Shown here: piece after piece, positions 35,165-44,169 of the stretch | How the letters are laid out: each line of letters begins with the position of its first letter | How positions within the stretch are numbered: position 1 is the first letter of the stretch | From: Gammaproteobacteria bacterium | Lineage (GTDB): Bacteria > Pseudomonadota > Gammaproteobacteria > Eutrophobiales > Eutrophobiaceae | Length of the DNA stretch: 64,000 nucleotides | Assembly (NCBI GenBank): GCA_004297165.1 | Contig: SCUJ01000006.1 | Span: forward strand, 682,001-746,000 | Direction of reading: 5' to 3' | Notes under the pieces: generated by a model | The model's database searches: none | Seen by the model: only the letters and a program-made list of their open reading frames with translations | What the model was told of the DNA's origin: nothing | Made by a program: the position numbers and the translations under genes

Positions 35165-35875
35165 ATGCCAGTCATCGACGATTTCAATCTCGCAATCGAC
35201 CCGGATGAGATCCTGCAACTACGCACCGTAGGCGACAATCCCCGGACCCGGCCGCGCATGGCGAAGCTGGTCCGGGAAATCCTGGATGAATTGGAAATAC
35301 AGTCCCTGATCCGGCCACGCGCGACATATGCCTTTGTGGCGGTGACTGAAATGATGCCCGGGCAGGTCACACTCGCCGAAGGCACTGTATTCCACGCCCC
35401 ACTCCTGACACATCACATGGCGGGCGCGGCACACCTGGTTCCTGTCGTGGTGACCATTGGTCAGGCGATCGACGCCGCAATCAGCGACTGTTTTGCCCGC
35501 GGCGCCAGTCTGAAGGCGGTACTTCTGGAAGAGATCGCCAATCAATTTCTCTTCAAGGCCGGCGAACACTGCGAGAAATCGATCGCCGCGACTGCCGCCG
35601 GCCTGAACCTGCAAACCAGTGGCACGCTCGCGCCGGGGCATGAAGGGATCGAGTTCGATAATCAGGTCAAGGTCCTGAAGTTGTCCGGCGCCGACTACAT
35701 AGGCATCCGGATGTCCCGTACGGGAGTCATGGACCCGGTACACTCCACTTCCTTCATCATCGGCGCCGGTTCGCGTATGCGCTATTGGACCCAGGCTGAA
35801 AATTGTCAGACCTGCGCGGCCAGGGTGAAATGTCCACACCGCCGTGAAACCAGCGCCTATGCCGAGTGCGCCTAG
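35165..35875 (+). CDS. MetH-activation-domain-like protein with C-terminal cysteine cluster
   Basis: 236 residues. The region LAPGHEGIEFDNQVKVLKLSG...GVMDPVHSTSFIIG matches the reactivation domain of cobalamin-dependent methionine synthase, where this fold binds SAM for reductive methylation of cob(II)alamin. The C-terminus adds C214, C217, C223 and C235 (CQTCAARVKC), a likely Fe-S or metal site. It lies directly before the RACE gene, with no gap. It probably helps to keep the corrinoid protein active; whether it binds SAM is not known. Confidence 0.8.
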   Translation: MPVIDDFNLAIDPDEILQLRTVGDNPRTRPRMAKLVREILDELEIQSLIRPRATYAFVAVTEMMPGQVTLAEGTVFHAPLLTHHMAGAAHLVPVVVTIGQAIDAAISDCFARGASLKAVLLEEIANQFLFKAGEHCEKSIAATAAGLNLQTSGTLAPGHEGIEFDNQVKVLKLSGADYIGIRMSRTGVMDPVHSTSFIIGAGSRMRYWTQAENCQTCAARVKCPHRRETSAYAECA

Positions 35876-37696
35876 ATGACCCATGATTCCACTCAACCCA
35901 CACGGATAGAATTCGATCCGGATGGGGTTGCGATCGAGCCCCGGCCCGGAGAAACGTTACTGGAGAGCGCGCACCGGGCCAAGGTGCGGATCGCCAGCGC
36001 TTGCGGCGGCAGAGGGATATGTAAATCCTGCATTATTCACTTTACCGGCGGCGAGACCCCGCCGCCTTCTCCGAGCGATCGCGATTTTTTCAGCGCCGTC
36101 AAACTGGAGCGTGGCTGGCGCCGCGCCTGCCAATGCTCGGTCTCCGGCAGCAGCCGGGTCCACATACCGGCGCGGGCGCGGGCCGAATCCACGCGAATGC
36201 AGGTCGACGGTTCCGATTTCTGGGTGCAGCCGGAACCTATCGTGGCAAGCATCGAAGTCAAACTGACGAAACCCTCCCTGAATTATCCGGAAGCGGATTT
36301 CGAAAGACTGGTTGAAGCGCTTAACCAGGAACGCGAACCCACGACCTGGAGCATCGATCCGGAAGCCGCGCGCAACCTCCCGGAAGTCCTGCGCCAGAAC
36401 AATTGGGCGGTCCAGGCGGTGGTCCGCAATGATGAGATCATCGCGGTACAGCCGGTCAAGACCCGGCTCGTCGGCCTCGCGGTCGATCTGGGCACCACAA
36501 ATATTGGCCTCTTCCTGGCGGATCTGCACAGCGGCACGACCATCGCCTCGACGGGCATCGAGAATCCGCAAGGCATTTATGGAAGCGATGTCGTCTCGCG
36601 GGTCGGGGCCGCGGCGACCGATGCCGACAAGGCAATACAGATGCAACGTTTGGTGATCGACGCCATCAATCAGCGTGTACAGGGCATGTGCGATGCCCAT
36701 AACCTGACCCCGTGGCAGATCGTGGATGTTGTGGTCGCGGGGAACACTGCCATGCACCACATCTTTGCCCGTCTTCAGGTCAGGGGACTCGGTCTTGCGC
36801 CATTTACCCCGGTGATCACCGGCCCCTTGCAGATTAAAACCAGAGAACTCGGACTGGCATGCGCCCCCGGCGCGCAGATTCACATGGTTCCCAACATCGC
36901 CGGATTTGTCGGCGGCGATCACACCGCCATGCTTATCGGCATCAGTGCGCACACGGAGAAGCGCACCGTCATCGCCCTGGACATCGGCACGAATACCGAG
37001 ATATCCCTTTTACATAACGGCGCTATAACCAGTCTCTCCTGCCCTTCCGGCCCGGCCCTCGAAGGCGGGCATATCTCCTGTGGCATGCGCGCCGCCGCGG
37101 GCGCCATCGAATCCGTCAAGATTAACGGCGAGGACCTGGAGATCAAGACCATCGGCGACGCCGAACCGATCGGCCTGTGCGGTTCCGGCGTGCTGGATGT
37201 CACCGCCGCCTTTTTCCTGTCCGGCGGACTAAATCCACGCGGACAGATCAACCGTGAATACCGCCATACCGTGCTGCAGGATGATGAGCCGGTTTTTATG
37301 CTGCATCAGGGTGAAACCAATGTGGTCTTCACCCAACGTGACGTCCGCTCCGTGCAATTGGCCAAAGGCTCCATCCGCGCCGGTATCGAATTGTTGCTGG
37401 AACACGCAGGTCTCCACTACGAGCAACTGGATAAAGTGGTGGTGGCAGGCGCCTTCGGCAATTACATCAGCATCGAAAGCGCCTGCACGATCGGATTATT
37501 ACCCCCGCTGCCGCTGGATCGCTTCGAACAGATTGGCAACGCCGCAGGCACGGGGGCCAAACTGATCCTGCTCTCCAAGACCCTGCGCGACACAGCCACG
37601 AATCTCGCGGCCCGCAGCACCCATCTGGTTCAGGCCGGCAACCCGCGCTTCAATAAGCATTTCATGCATACGATAAATTTCCATGACATTAATTGA
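35876..37696 (+). CDS. RACE-type corrinoid activation ATPase (2Fe-2S plus ASKHA domain)
   Basis: 606 residues. An N-terminal plant-type 2Fe-2S domain has C43, C49, C52 and C85. A linker follows, then the ATPase domain beginning at VDLGTTNIGLFLADLHSG with later phosphate and adenosine motifs (ALDIGTNTEISL, GLCGSGVLDVTAAFFLSGGL, VAGAFGNYISIESA). RACE proteins use ATP to reduce inactive cob(II)amide on corrinoid carriers. Its ATG immediately follows the stop of the MetH-activation-like gene. Confidence 0.93.
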   Translation: MTHDSTQPTRIEFDPDGVAIEPRPGETLLESAHRAKVRIASACGGRGICKSCIIHFTGGETPPPSPSDRDFFSAVKLERGWRRACQCSVSGSSRVHIPARARAESTRMQVDGSDFWVQPEPIVASIEVKLTKPSLNYPEADFERLVEALNQEREPTTWSIDPEAARNLPEVLRQNNWAVQAVVRNDEIIAVQPVKTRLVGLAVDLGTTNIGLFLADLHSGTTIASTGIENPQGIYGSDVVSRVGAAATDADKAIQMQRLVIDAINQRVQGMCDAHNLTPWQIVDVVVAGNTAMHHIFARLQVRGLGLAPFTPVITGPLQIKTRELGLACAPGAQIHMVPNIAGFVGGDHTAMLIGISAHTEKRTVIALDIGTNTEISLLHNGAITSLSCPSGPALEGGHISCGMRAAAGAIESVKINGEDLEIKTIGDAEPIGLCGSGVLDVTAAFFLSGGLNPRGQINREYRHTVLQDDEPVFMLHQGETNVVFTQRDVRSVQLAKGSIRAGIELLLEHAGLHYEQLDKVVVAGAFGNYISIESACTIGLLPPLPLDRFEQIGNAAGTGAKLILLSKTLRDTATNLAARSTHLVQAGNPRFNKHFMHTINFHDIN

Positions 37697-37735
37697 GATT
37701 TTCAATCCAGACCATCAACCAACAGGAAAGAAGTA

Positions 37736-38617
37736 ATGAGCATACCTAATCTTGCCATCATCGGGGATCGAATCAACCCAGGGTTCAAGGCGACCCGGAC
37801 CATGATCGAACAACGGGACTTCAAAGGCATCCAGGATCTGGCAAAGCGGCAGGTGCAAACCGGCGCCATCTATCTCGATGTCACGATCGGTCCCAAGGGT
37901 TATGAGGACTACGGCTTGCTGTCCGAGGTGATACAGTCGATTCAGGCGGCGGTGGATACCCCCTTATGTTTCGACTACCCGCATAAGAATGTCCTCGAGG
38001 CCTGTCTCAAGACCTATGATCCCGCGAAGGCAGGCGGCAGGCGCCCGTTGATCAATTCTCTCGCGGAGACCCGCTGGGAGATCATGGATCTGATGGACAT
38101 TCAGCCCTTCAACGTCATCCTCATGGCCTCGGAGCGTCTGGACGAAGGGGCGGCAAAACCTAACAAGCGTTGCGAAGATGTGCACAAGACGGCCAAGCGT
38201 TCAGCCGAGAGGTTGGTAAAGGAGCATGGTCTCGAGCTCAACGATATTTACATCGACGTCACTGTCAGTACGCTGGTCTCAGATACGGAAGGCTTGGTCA
38301 GGATGGCCCTGGACGCCATCGAGTCGATCGGTCTGGACCCCGACCTCAAGGGCATCCATATCGTGGGCGGCCTGACCAACATCGGAAACATGCTGCCGCC
38401 GGTTGAGTTTGACGGCATGAAGCTGCGACATGTCATGGAGAGCGCATTCCTGACAGTCGCTGTCCCTTACGGTTTCGATACGGTCCTCGGCACGCCGTGG
38501 AACGAGTTCCGCATGCTGCCGGAGGACCATGTGGTATTGCAGACCTTCCGCGAGGTGATCGATCTCAAGGGTCTGGATGCCATGCGGAGACTGCGGAAGC
38601 TCTGGGCAAACAAGTAA
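37736..38617 (+). CDS. Methyltetrahydrofolate:corrinoid methyltransferase (MeTr family)
   Basis: 293 residues of the pterin-binding TIM-barrel family (AcsE/MetH-type): IIGDRINPGFKATR, QVQTGAIYLDVTIGPKGYEDYG, CFDYPHKNVLEACLKTY, and GGLTNIGNMLPP. In these systems it exchanges methyl groups between the corrinoid carrier and tetrahydrofolate. It follows RACE by 39 bases with AGGAAAG before the ATG and is closed by a strong terminator, which marks the end of the corrinoid operon. Confidence 0.92.
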   Translation: MSIPNLAIIGDRINPGFKATRTMIEQRDFKGIQDLAKRQVQTGAIYLDVTIGPKGYEDYGLLSEVIQSIQAAVDTPLCFDYPHKNVLEACLKTYDPAKAGGRRPLINSLAETRWEIMDLMDIQPFNVILMASERLDEGAAKPNKRCEDVHKTAKRSAERLVKEHGLELNDIYIDVTVSTLVSDTEGLVRMALDAIESIGLDPDLKGIHIVGGLTNIGNMLPPVEFDGMKLRHVMESAFLTVAVPYGFDTVLGTPWNEFRMLPEDHVVLQTFREVIDLKGLDAMRRLRKLWANK

Positions 38618-38650
38618 GAGACCCGAGCCGGGGTTGATTTGGCTGAACCG

Positions 38651-38677
38651 AAGGGCGGGACAACCCCGCCCTTTTTT
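38651..38677 (+). terminator. Rho-independent terminator ending the corrinoid operon
   Basis: AAGGGCGGG (38651-38659) pairs perfectly with CCCGCCCTT (38665-38673) across 5 bases and ends in six T. It overlaps the stop codon of the convergent moaE. Confidence 0.92.
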
Positions 38678-39131
38678 AATTTCGTTCCTTTACGGCGTAA
38701 CCGTCCGTATTTCCTTCCACCCAGCGACCCCGATCCTGAAGCTTCTCCTTTTTCCAGAAGGGCGCGGTATGCTTGAGTTCCTCCATGATGGCGCGACAGG
38801 CATCGAAGGCATCGCCCCGATGCGCCGCCCGGACACAAACGAGGACGATGGCCTCGCCTACCCGGATCTCGCCAACGCGGTGTAATACGAGGACATCGCG
38901 CAGGGTCCACCGGCCGGCAGCCGCCTCGCATATTGTGTGTAACTGGCGTTCCGTCATCCCCGGATAATGTTCCAGATACAGTCCTTCAACCTTGTCTCCC
39001 GCATTAAAATCCCGCATCGAACCGACGAACACCGCTGTAGCGCCGCAATCGCCGGCAAGGGACATCTGCGCCTCATGCGCCCGCAGTTCCTGCCAGGGAT
39101 CGAAAGTCTCGGTCCGCAACTCGATGCGCAA
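38676..39131 (-). CDS. moaE: Molybdopterin synthase catalytic subunit MoaE
   Basis: 151 residues from a TTG at 39131 (LRIELRTETFDPWQEL, the usual MoaE beginning). Its GGAGG site is formed by the last glycine codons of moaD and the TTG lies four bases after the moaD stop, so translation is coupled. FVGSMRDFN and the C-terminal HTAPFWKKE with the catalytic lysine are present. It adds dithiolene sulfurs to precursor Z using MoaD thiocarboxylate. Confidence 0.93.
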   Translation of the reverse strand: MRIELRTETFDPWQELRAHEAQMSLAGDCGATAVFVGSMRDFNAGDKVEGLYLEHYPGMTERQLHTICEAAAGRWTLRDVLVLHRVGEIRVGEAIVLVCVRAAHRGDAFDACRAIMEELKHTAPFWKKEKLQDRGRWVEGNTDGYAVKERN

Positions 39132-39135
39132 GATG

Positions 39136-39369
39136 TCAGCCTCCGGATACCATCGGAAAAAACGCCACTTCATCGTTATCCCTTATGACGACATCGTCCT
39201 TGGCATATTCCATGTTGACCGCGGTCAACATGCCGAGGGGGCGTTCCTTGCCTTTGGCGGCGGCCTTCCAGACATCCGCAATCTTCATATCAGGCACATA
39301 CTCAACAGTGGTTGAGCTGATGCCTACGGATTCGCGCAGATTGGCAAAAAATTTAACGGTTACAGCCAT
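39136..39369 (-). CDS. moaD: Molybdopterin synthase sulfur carrier MoaD
   Basis: 77 residues from the ATG at 39369, with GAGGA 5 bases upstream. It has a ubiquitin-like fold segment (VKFFANLRESVGIS) and ends in the Gly-Gly (FFPMVSGG) that becomes the thiocarboxylate. It is directly upstream of moaE and divergent from moaC. Confidence 0.92.
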   Translation of the reverse strand: MAVTVKFFANLRESVGISSTTVEYVPDMKIADVWKAAAKGKERPLGMLTAVNMEYAKDDVVIRDNDEVAFFPMVSGG

Positions 39370-39471
39370 AACATTCCTCATCGCGTTTCATCTACAGGAA
39401 ATTTCAACGTATTATAGGCTGATGACGCCGCGAACGGCACCCCATTCCCCTGTATGCATGGATCACCAGCG

Positions 39472-39951
39472 ATGACCGGACTGACTCATTTCAACCGACA
39501 AGGCGATGCCCACATGGTGGATGTGGGCAGCAAGGCCAGCACCCATCGTAGCGCCGTCGCCGAAGGCCGTATTCGCATGCTGCCTGAAACCCTCACGCTG
39601 ATCTTGGAAGGCGGGGCCAGGAAAGGCGATGTCCTGGGCGTCGCCCGAATCGCCGGGATCATGGCCGCAAAGAAAACGGCGGAACTCGTTCCGCTGTGTC
39701 ACCCCCTGGCCATCAGTCATATCGATATCGATCTGGAACCGTTGCCGGATCGGAGCGAGGTACGCTGCCGCGCGAGGGTCGAAACCACGGGCCAGACCGG
39801 TGTGGAGATGGAAGCCCTCACGGCGGTGCAGGTCACCCTGCTCACCATTTATGACATGTGCAAGGCAGTGGACCGCGGGATGTGCATGGAAGGTATACGG
39901 CTCCTGGAAAAATCCGGGGGTAAATCGGGAACCTGGAAAAGACCTGATTAA
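39472..39951 (+). CDS. moaC: Cyclic pyranopterin monophosphate synthase MoaC
   Basis: 159 residues from the ATG at 39472 ([19 protein letters not shown], matching the E. coli start). [42 protein letters not shown] and the C-terminal KSGGKSG are MoaC signatures. It works after MoaA. Its stop is 3 bases from the convergent folP stop. Confidence 0.95.
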   Translation: MTGLTHFNRQGDAHMVDVGSKASTHRSAVAEGRIRMLPETLTLILEGGARKGDVLGVARIAGIMAAKKTAELVPLCHPLAISHIDIDLEPLPDRSEVRCRARVETTGQTGVEMEALTAVQVTLLTIYDMCKAVDRGMCMEGIRLLEKSGGKSGTWKRPD

Positions 39952-39954
39952 TCC

Positions 39955-40779
39955 TTAAATACTCTTCTTTATCGCCCAGGCCACGGCGGCGGCCTGCCGG
40001 TTCTCCTTGACATCATGAACTCGGAACAGCCTCACCCCGGCGAGAACCCCTAACGCGGTAGTAGCGCAAGTCGCCCCTACCAACTCCTTCCTATCTGCCT
40101 CATCACAAATCTGCGCCAGGGACGCCTTGCGGCTGGCGCCGAGCAGGATGGGGTATCCGAGATTAACGAATGTCTCCAGGTTCGCCATCAATTGCAAATT
40201 GTGCTGCAAGGTTTTGCCGAAACCGATCCCTGGATCGAGGATGATTCGATCCGTGTGTATACCACTGCGTAAAGCCATCTCCGCCCGCTCCAGGAGGTAA
40301 TCCTTGATCTCCGCCACCACGTTGGCATAGCCGGGTTGATCCTGCATATCTGCAGGCATACCCTGCTTGTGCATCAGGACGATCGGGACTTTCCGCTCCG
40401 CCGCCAGCCGTAATATCCCCGGGTCGTCCTCGCCCGCCGAGATATCATTCACCATGGTCGCGCCTGCGAGGCACGCCTGTTCGGCAACCCCGGCCAGGGT
40501 GGTATCGATACTGATTCCGGTCCCCGGCCTTAACCTCTCCCGGAGAGCCCTGATTACCGGCAGGACCCGCTGCAATTGCTGATGCTCCGGAACTCGATCT
40601 GCGCCAGGCCGGGTCGATTCCCCGCCGACATCGATAATATCCGCGCCGGCTGCCTCCATGGCCAGGGCATGCTCCACTGCCCGATGCGGATCGAGAAAAG
40701 TCCCGCCATCGGAAAAGCTGTCCGGGGTGATGTTGAGGATCCCCATAATCCACGGTGGCGAATCCGGCGTGAACGGCAT
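39955..40779 (-). CDS. folP: Dihydropteroate synthase
   Basis: 274 residues from the ATG at 40779, with GAGGA 4 bases upstream. Motifs: GILNITPDSFSDGG, DVGGESTRPGADRV, MVNDISAG, DPGIGFGKTLQHN. It joins p-aminobenzoate to dihydropterin diphosphate in folate synthesis. A terminator hairpin for the upstream barrel gene lies just before it, so it likely has its own weak promoter or depends on read-through. Confidence 0.95.
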   Translation of the reverse strand: MPFTPDSPPWIMGILNITPDSFSDGGTFLDPHRAVEHALAMEAAGADIIDVGGESTRPGADRVPEHQQLQRVLPVIRALRERLRPGTGISIDTTLAGVAEQACLAGATMVNDISAGEDDPGILRLAAERKVPIVLMHKQGMPADMQDQPGYANVVAEIKDYLLERAEMALRSGIHTDRIILDPGIGFGKTLQHNLQLMANLETFVNLGYPILLGASRKASLAQICDEADRKELVGATCATTALGVLAGVRLFRVHDVKENRQAAAVAWAIKKSI

Positions 40780-40801
40780 ATTTTCCTCACCCTGAAATGA
40801 A

Positions 40802-40826
40802 AAACGCACTACGGGAGTGCGTTTTC
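40802..40826 (-). terminator. Rho-independent terminator after the outer-membrane barrel gene
   Basis: AAAACGCACT (40802-40811) is an exact inverted repeat of AGTGCGTTTT (40817-40826) with a 5-base loop. Read leftward it ends in five T. Confidence 0.85.
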
Positions 40827-40848
40827 CGGAATGGATGTTGAAACAACT

Positions 40849-41727
40849 TTACCAGCGGATATACCCGCCCACCGAGATCTGCCGCGATTCATCGGCCGCA
40901 GTGCCGTTCGCATCGTAGTCGCTCAATTCCGCAGTCAGCTTGAACCAATTATTGACTTCATGGTGAATGCCGACGGTCCAGAGTTCGCTGTTCCCCTCGA
41001 TCCGGCCCAGTTGATGCGCAAACTGGGAAGATTCGCCATAACTGATATCGAGTTGGGTGGCGCCGAAGCGATAGCCGCCTCGAACGATATAACCCTGACC
41101 CTCGTCGCCAAGGCAGGAAGACAGATAACAATCGTAACCGCTTCTCCTTGCCTGTTGGGTGTTCAATCGCATCAAATCCGCCAATTCCCCGTCAAAATAG
41201 CTGCCGGCGAGGTTGAAACCCGCGAGATTGAAGTCGATGCCGAAATTATAACCCACGGATTCCACCGTTCGGCGCTCCCGCAACAAGGCATGCTGTTCCT
41301 GGTCCTGCCACGTGGCGCCCAACCAGAGATCGACATTCCCGCCGTTGAATCGACCGCTGTAGACCGCCTTCGCCTGAAGCTGGAGGGTCCTGCCGGCGTT
41401 TTCCTCACGCTGGGGGGCAAGGTACTTGTAAACGTCTTCATTCAGATTGCCGGCTTGTAGATACAAATCCGCGGACCCGTGTAAACCATGCAGATCCGGG
41501 CTCTTCACGGAGAGGGTATGCAGAACCGGAAAGAGGGTTTCGTTGATGGCGATATCCTGCTCGCTGATCTCATCCGTCAGGGTAATCCGGCTGTGGGTTT
41601 CGTTCAGGTCGAGTAACTTGTCATAGTCGATATCCCAACTCTGGGCCCCTGCCGACATTGTGATGCCGGAAAACAGTGTTCCCAAGGCGATTCTGGCGGA
41701 TGTAACCCGGAAAGACCGTGTAATCAT
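40849..41727 (-). CDS. Outer-membrane beta-barrel (porin-like) protein
   Basis: 292 residues. Signal peptide ends near ITMSAGAQS (about residue 28). The rest alternates short amphipathic strands rich in Tyr, Gly and Leu (YNFGIDFNLAGFNLAGSYFDGEL), and the protein ends in a C-terminal aromatic signal (ISVGGYIRW) recognised by the BAM complex. A CYLSSC loop may be disulfide-bonded. No specific porin family was recognised. Confidence 0.75.
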   Translation of the reverse strand: MITRSFRVTSARIALGTLFSGITMSAGAQSWDIDYDKLLDLNETHSRITLTDEISEQDIAINETLFPVLHTLSVKSPDLHGLHGSADLYLQAGNLNEDVYKYLAPQREENAGRTLQLQAKAVYSGRFNGGNVDLWLGATWQDQEQHALLRERRTVESVGYNFGIDFNLAGFNLAGSYFDGELADLMRLNTQQARRSGYDCYLSSCLGDEGQGYIVRGGYRFGATQLDISYGESSQFAHQLGRIEGNSELWTVGIHHEVNNWFKLTAELSDYDANGTAADESRQISVGGYIRW

Positions 41728-41825
41728 CGCTCCTCCACAAAATACTTAATGTGCTTTTAGCTTCTCTTTATTGTCAAGCTAGTACAAGCTTGGCTCCAAT
41801 GCAATGATAAATCCCCGATCCTGGC

Positions 41826-42035
41826 TTATTTGCCTTCCAGAAGAGCCCGGACTTTTGGATGACTCCCAAGACCGGAGACATCATCTACTCCGAAGGCAAC
41901 TTTCAGACGCCTGGCTGTTTCGGCGACCACATGAAACGGCAGGGACAGGTGTTTGGATGCCTCGCTGGTCCGGTACCCCTGGACAAGCAATCGCAGTATC
42001 TGTGCCTCTTCCGGACTCAAATTTGACAGGTTCAT
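41826..42035 (-). CDS. Small LuxR/GerE-type HTH protein
   Basis: 69 residues from the ATG at 42035; a TTG at 42077 would give 83. LSPEEAQILRLLVQGYRTSEASKHLSLP looks like a GerE helix-turn-helix without a receiver or sensor domain. It may be a stand-alone regulator or a remnant of a larger one. Neither start has a good ribosome site. Confidence 0.6.
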   Translation of the reverse strand: MNLSNLSPEEAQILRLLVQGYRTSEASKHLSLPFHVVAETARRLKVAFGVDDVSGLGSHPKVRALLEGK

Positions 42036-42109
42036 GGGGTTATCTTCGTACGGATAGATACTCCGATTCCTGTCCAAGGGGGCGATATTCTAACCCACAC
42101 ATCCCGAGC

Positions 42110-42138
42110 TTGAAATACAAGTCTCTATCCTATATTTT
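42110..42138 (+). promoter_or_regulatory. sigma70-type promoter for tRNA-Thr
   Basis: TTGAAA (42110-42115) and TATTTT (42133-42138) are spaced by 17 bases and end 19 bases before the tRNA 5' end. Confidence 0.65.
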
Positions 42139-42157
42139 TGAGCACCTTTTAAGACCC

Positions 42158-42233
42158 GCCGGATTAGCTCAGTTGGTAGAGCGCCCGCCTTGTAAGCGGA
42201 TGGTCCCTGGTTCGATTCCGGGATCCGGCACCA
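42158..42233 (+). tRNA. tRNA-Thr (anticodon TGT)
   Basis: 76 bases. Acceptor arm GCCGGAT / ATCCGGC, D-arm with GCTCAGTTGGTAGAGC, anticodon loop CTTGTAA (TGT), T-arm CCTGGTTCGATTCCGGG-like, and an encoded CCA end. All stems pair. Confidence 0.97.
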
Positions 42234-42297
42234 TCCCCTGATTCAAAGAAGTTCAAAAACATCAACGATCCTTGTTGTTTCACACAGTTGGTGGGAA

Positions 42298-43992
42298 TCA
42301 ACCCGAAGGCAACTCCTTCTGTATCACCCGGCAATGGTCGCTTTCCGCGCTGCCCGCCGCGACAGCCTGGCACAGGGAGCGCAGTTCCCCATAAAAAGCA
42401 GCCAGCACGGACCGGTCTTGCGGATCGACGGGATGGGCCTTTTCCCAGCCGCGAACCGCCCTGACCAGGGTCTGCAGCCGGCCAAAATTCCTGCCGGTGA
42501 GCACATCCCGCGGGTCATCGAGTTCCCGCAGCACCATGCCCGCTGTCCGGGTGATGGGTTCGCTGGCATGGGGTGACAGCCGGGTCATCCCGTCAACGTA
42601 TTCCACACCCCACTGGAAGCGGGTCGCGCTTCCGGTAGATTCGTTATAGGCGCGCTCCAGCCAGACGATGGCTTGTGCTTGGTTACCCAGTTTTTCTTCC
42701 AGGCTGGCCAGTCCGCTCATGAAGTAGTAGGGGGCATGGGATTTTTCCAGTTCGGCCAGCAGGACTGTCCGCGACTCGTCATAGAGATGGGCCGCCTGTA
42801 AGACCTGGTATACCTTGTTGATGACCGTCTGCCGGGCGTTGCCCAGAGTCGTTTTATCCACTTCATCGATATGCGCGAGTACGGCCTTTTCGATAGTGAC
42901 TGACAGGCGCTCGGCTTGCGGGTCGTTGATCCAGTACATGTACAACTGCGGATACCAGGTCGCCAACTGTTCCGCCGTGGAAAGCGCCGGCAGGAAGCGA
43001 ACCCGGTCCATTGCCTCCGTCCAGGCGGTGGTGAGCAGCCGGCGGGATTCCCCTGCCTCCGTCAACAGGGGAATGAAATCGTGGGCATAGAAGGCTGCAT
43101 AGTCGATGTTTGCCAGGACCTGCTCTTGGTTTGCGAGTATTTTCAGTAACTCTTCCCGTGTCTGTTTTTTTTCAGCCGCAGTGAGACTGGTACCGGAGGC
43201 GCCTTGTTCGTTCAGGACGGCGGCCAGGGAATGAAAAAACAGGCGCGAGGCGGCCAGGCCGTTATTGACCGCACGGGCGGAATTGGCGAGCCGCTGATAG
43301 GTGTCCGATTCGATGGCAAGATTTTCGGGTAAATTCGCCTGGTCCCAGTCATAGAAGGCCAGTTGCGTGTATTCCCCGGCGCTCAATGCCTGCGGTGACT
43401 CCAGCGCGAACTGCAACAATTCCACGGTGTTTTGCATGCTGTCCAGGGCCAGATGGAACACCTCGATGTAACTTTGGGTTTCGATGCCGCCGGGTATCCG
43501 GGTCAATTCCTCACCCGCAGGCGAAAACAGCACCATGGTCGGGTATCCCGACACAACATAGCGATCGGCCCAATACTGGGCCCGTTCCGTATCCCCATCG
43601 AGAAACACCGGAACGAATCGCCGGGTGAGGGCCAGGAACCCGGGATGCTTGAAGACGGTTTGCTTGATCTGCTCGCAGGGCGGGCACCATACCGCACCCC
43701 AGTAAAGAAAAAGGGGTTGTCCGCTTTGCTGCGCGTGGGCAAAAGCCTCCTCGATGGACCCCGGATACCAGGCTATGGTGGCGGGCGCGGATTCGGAGGC
43801 AATCCCGGTGACGAATACCTCGTCCGTAGTCTGCGGTGTTGAGGATGACCCATCCGGTTTCTCTGCGGACGGCGTTTCCGATGATCGCTCGCAGCCGCCG
43901 AGAAAAATACCGATCAGTCCCAGTATCAAGAGGGTGAACAGGGTTGTGTGCCTGGGAAAATCAGGCAACTGGCAAGTGTGCGAATGTAACAT
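42298..43992 (-). CDS. Thioredoxin-fold lipoprotein
   Basis: 564 residues. The N-terminus has a hydrophobic stretch and a lipobox LGGC (C34), so it is probably a lipoprotein facing the periplasm. A thioredoxin-like domain (about 75-180) has the redox motif W102-C-P-P-C106 and the cis-proline region SGYPTMVLFSPAG. The remaining 380 residues are mostly helical and TPR-like. AGGTGA precedes the ATG. A periplasmic disulfide role is likely; the partner is unknown. Confidence 0.82.
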   Translation of the reverse strand: MLHSHTCQLPDFPRHTTLFTLLILGLIGIFLGGCERSSETPSAEKPDGSSSTPQTTDEVFVTGIASESAPATIAWYPGSIEEAFAHAQQSGQPLFLYWGAVWCPPCEQIKQTVFKHPGFLALTRRFVPVFLDGDTERAQYWADRYVVSGYPTMVLFSPAGEELTRIPGGIETQSYIEVFHLALDSMQNTVELLQFALESPQALSAGEYTQLAFYDWDQANLPENLAIESDTYQRLANSARAVNNGLAASRLFFHSLAAVLNEQGASGTSLTAAEKKQTREELLKILANQEQVLANIDYAAFYAHDFIPLLTEAGESRRLLTTAWTEAMDRVRFLPALSTAEQLATWYPQLYMYWINDPQAERLSVTIEKAVLAHIDEVDKTTLGNARQTVINKVYQVLQAAHLYDESRTVLLAELEKSHAPYYFMSGLASLEEKLGNQAQAIVWLERAYNESTGSATRFQWGVEYVDGMTRLSPHASEPITRTAGMVLRELDDPRDVLTGRNFGRLQTLVRAVRGWEKAHPVDPQDRSVLAAFYGELRSLCQAVAAGSAESDHCRVIQKELPSG

Positions 43993-44169
43993 GCTCGATC
44001 ACCTTACAGTCTGTGTGTTGTCAGCGTCCGGGAGAGCAGTCTAACACTTCGGCGAATTGGGATTAGCCTGACTTTCGCTGCTCGCGGCTGTAGATTTGTA
44101 TCCTCGGGAGACAGATGGGCGGCATTCGCCTACTATTGTGGCTTGGAATCCCGGAGTGCTCGAACACTT

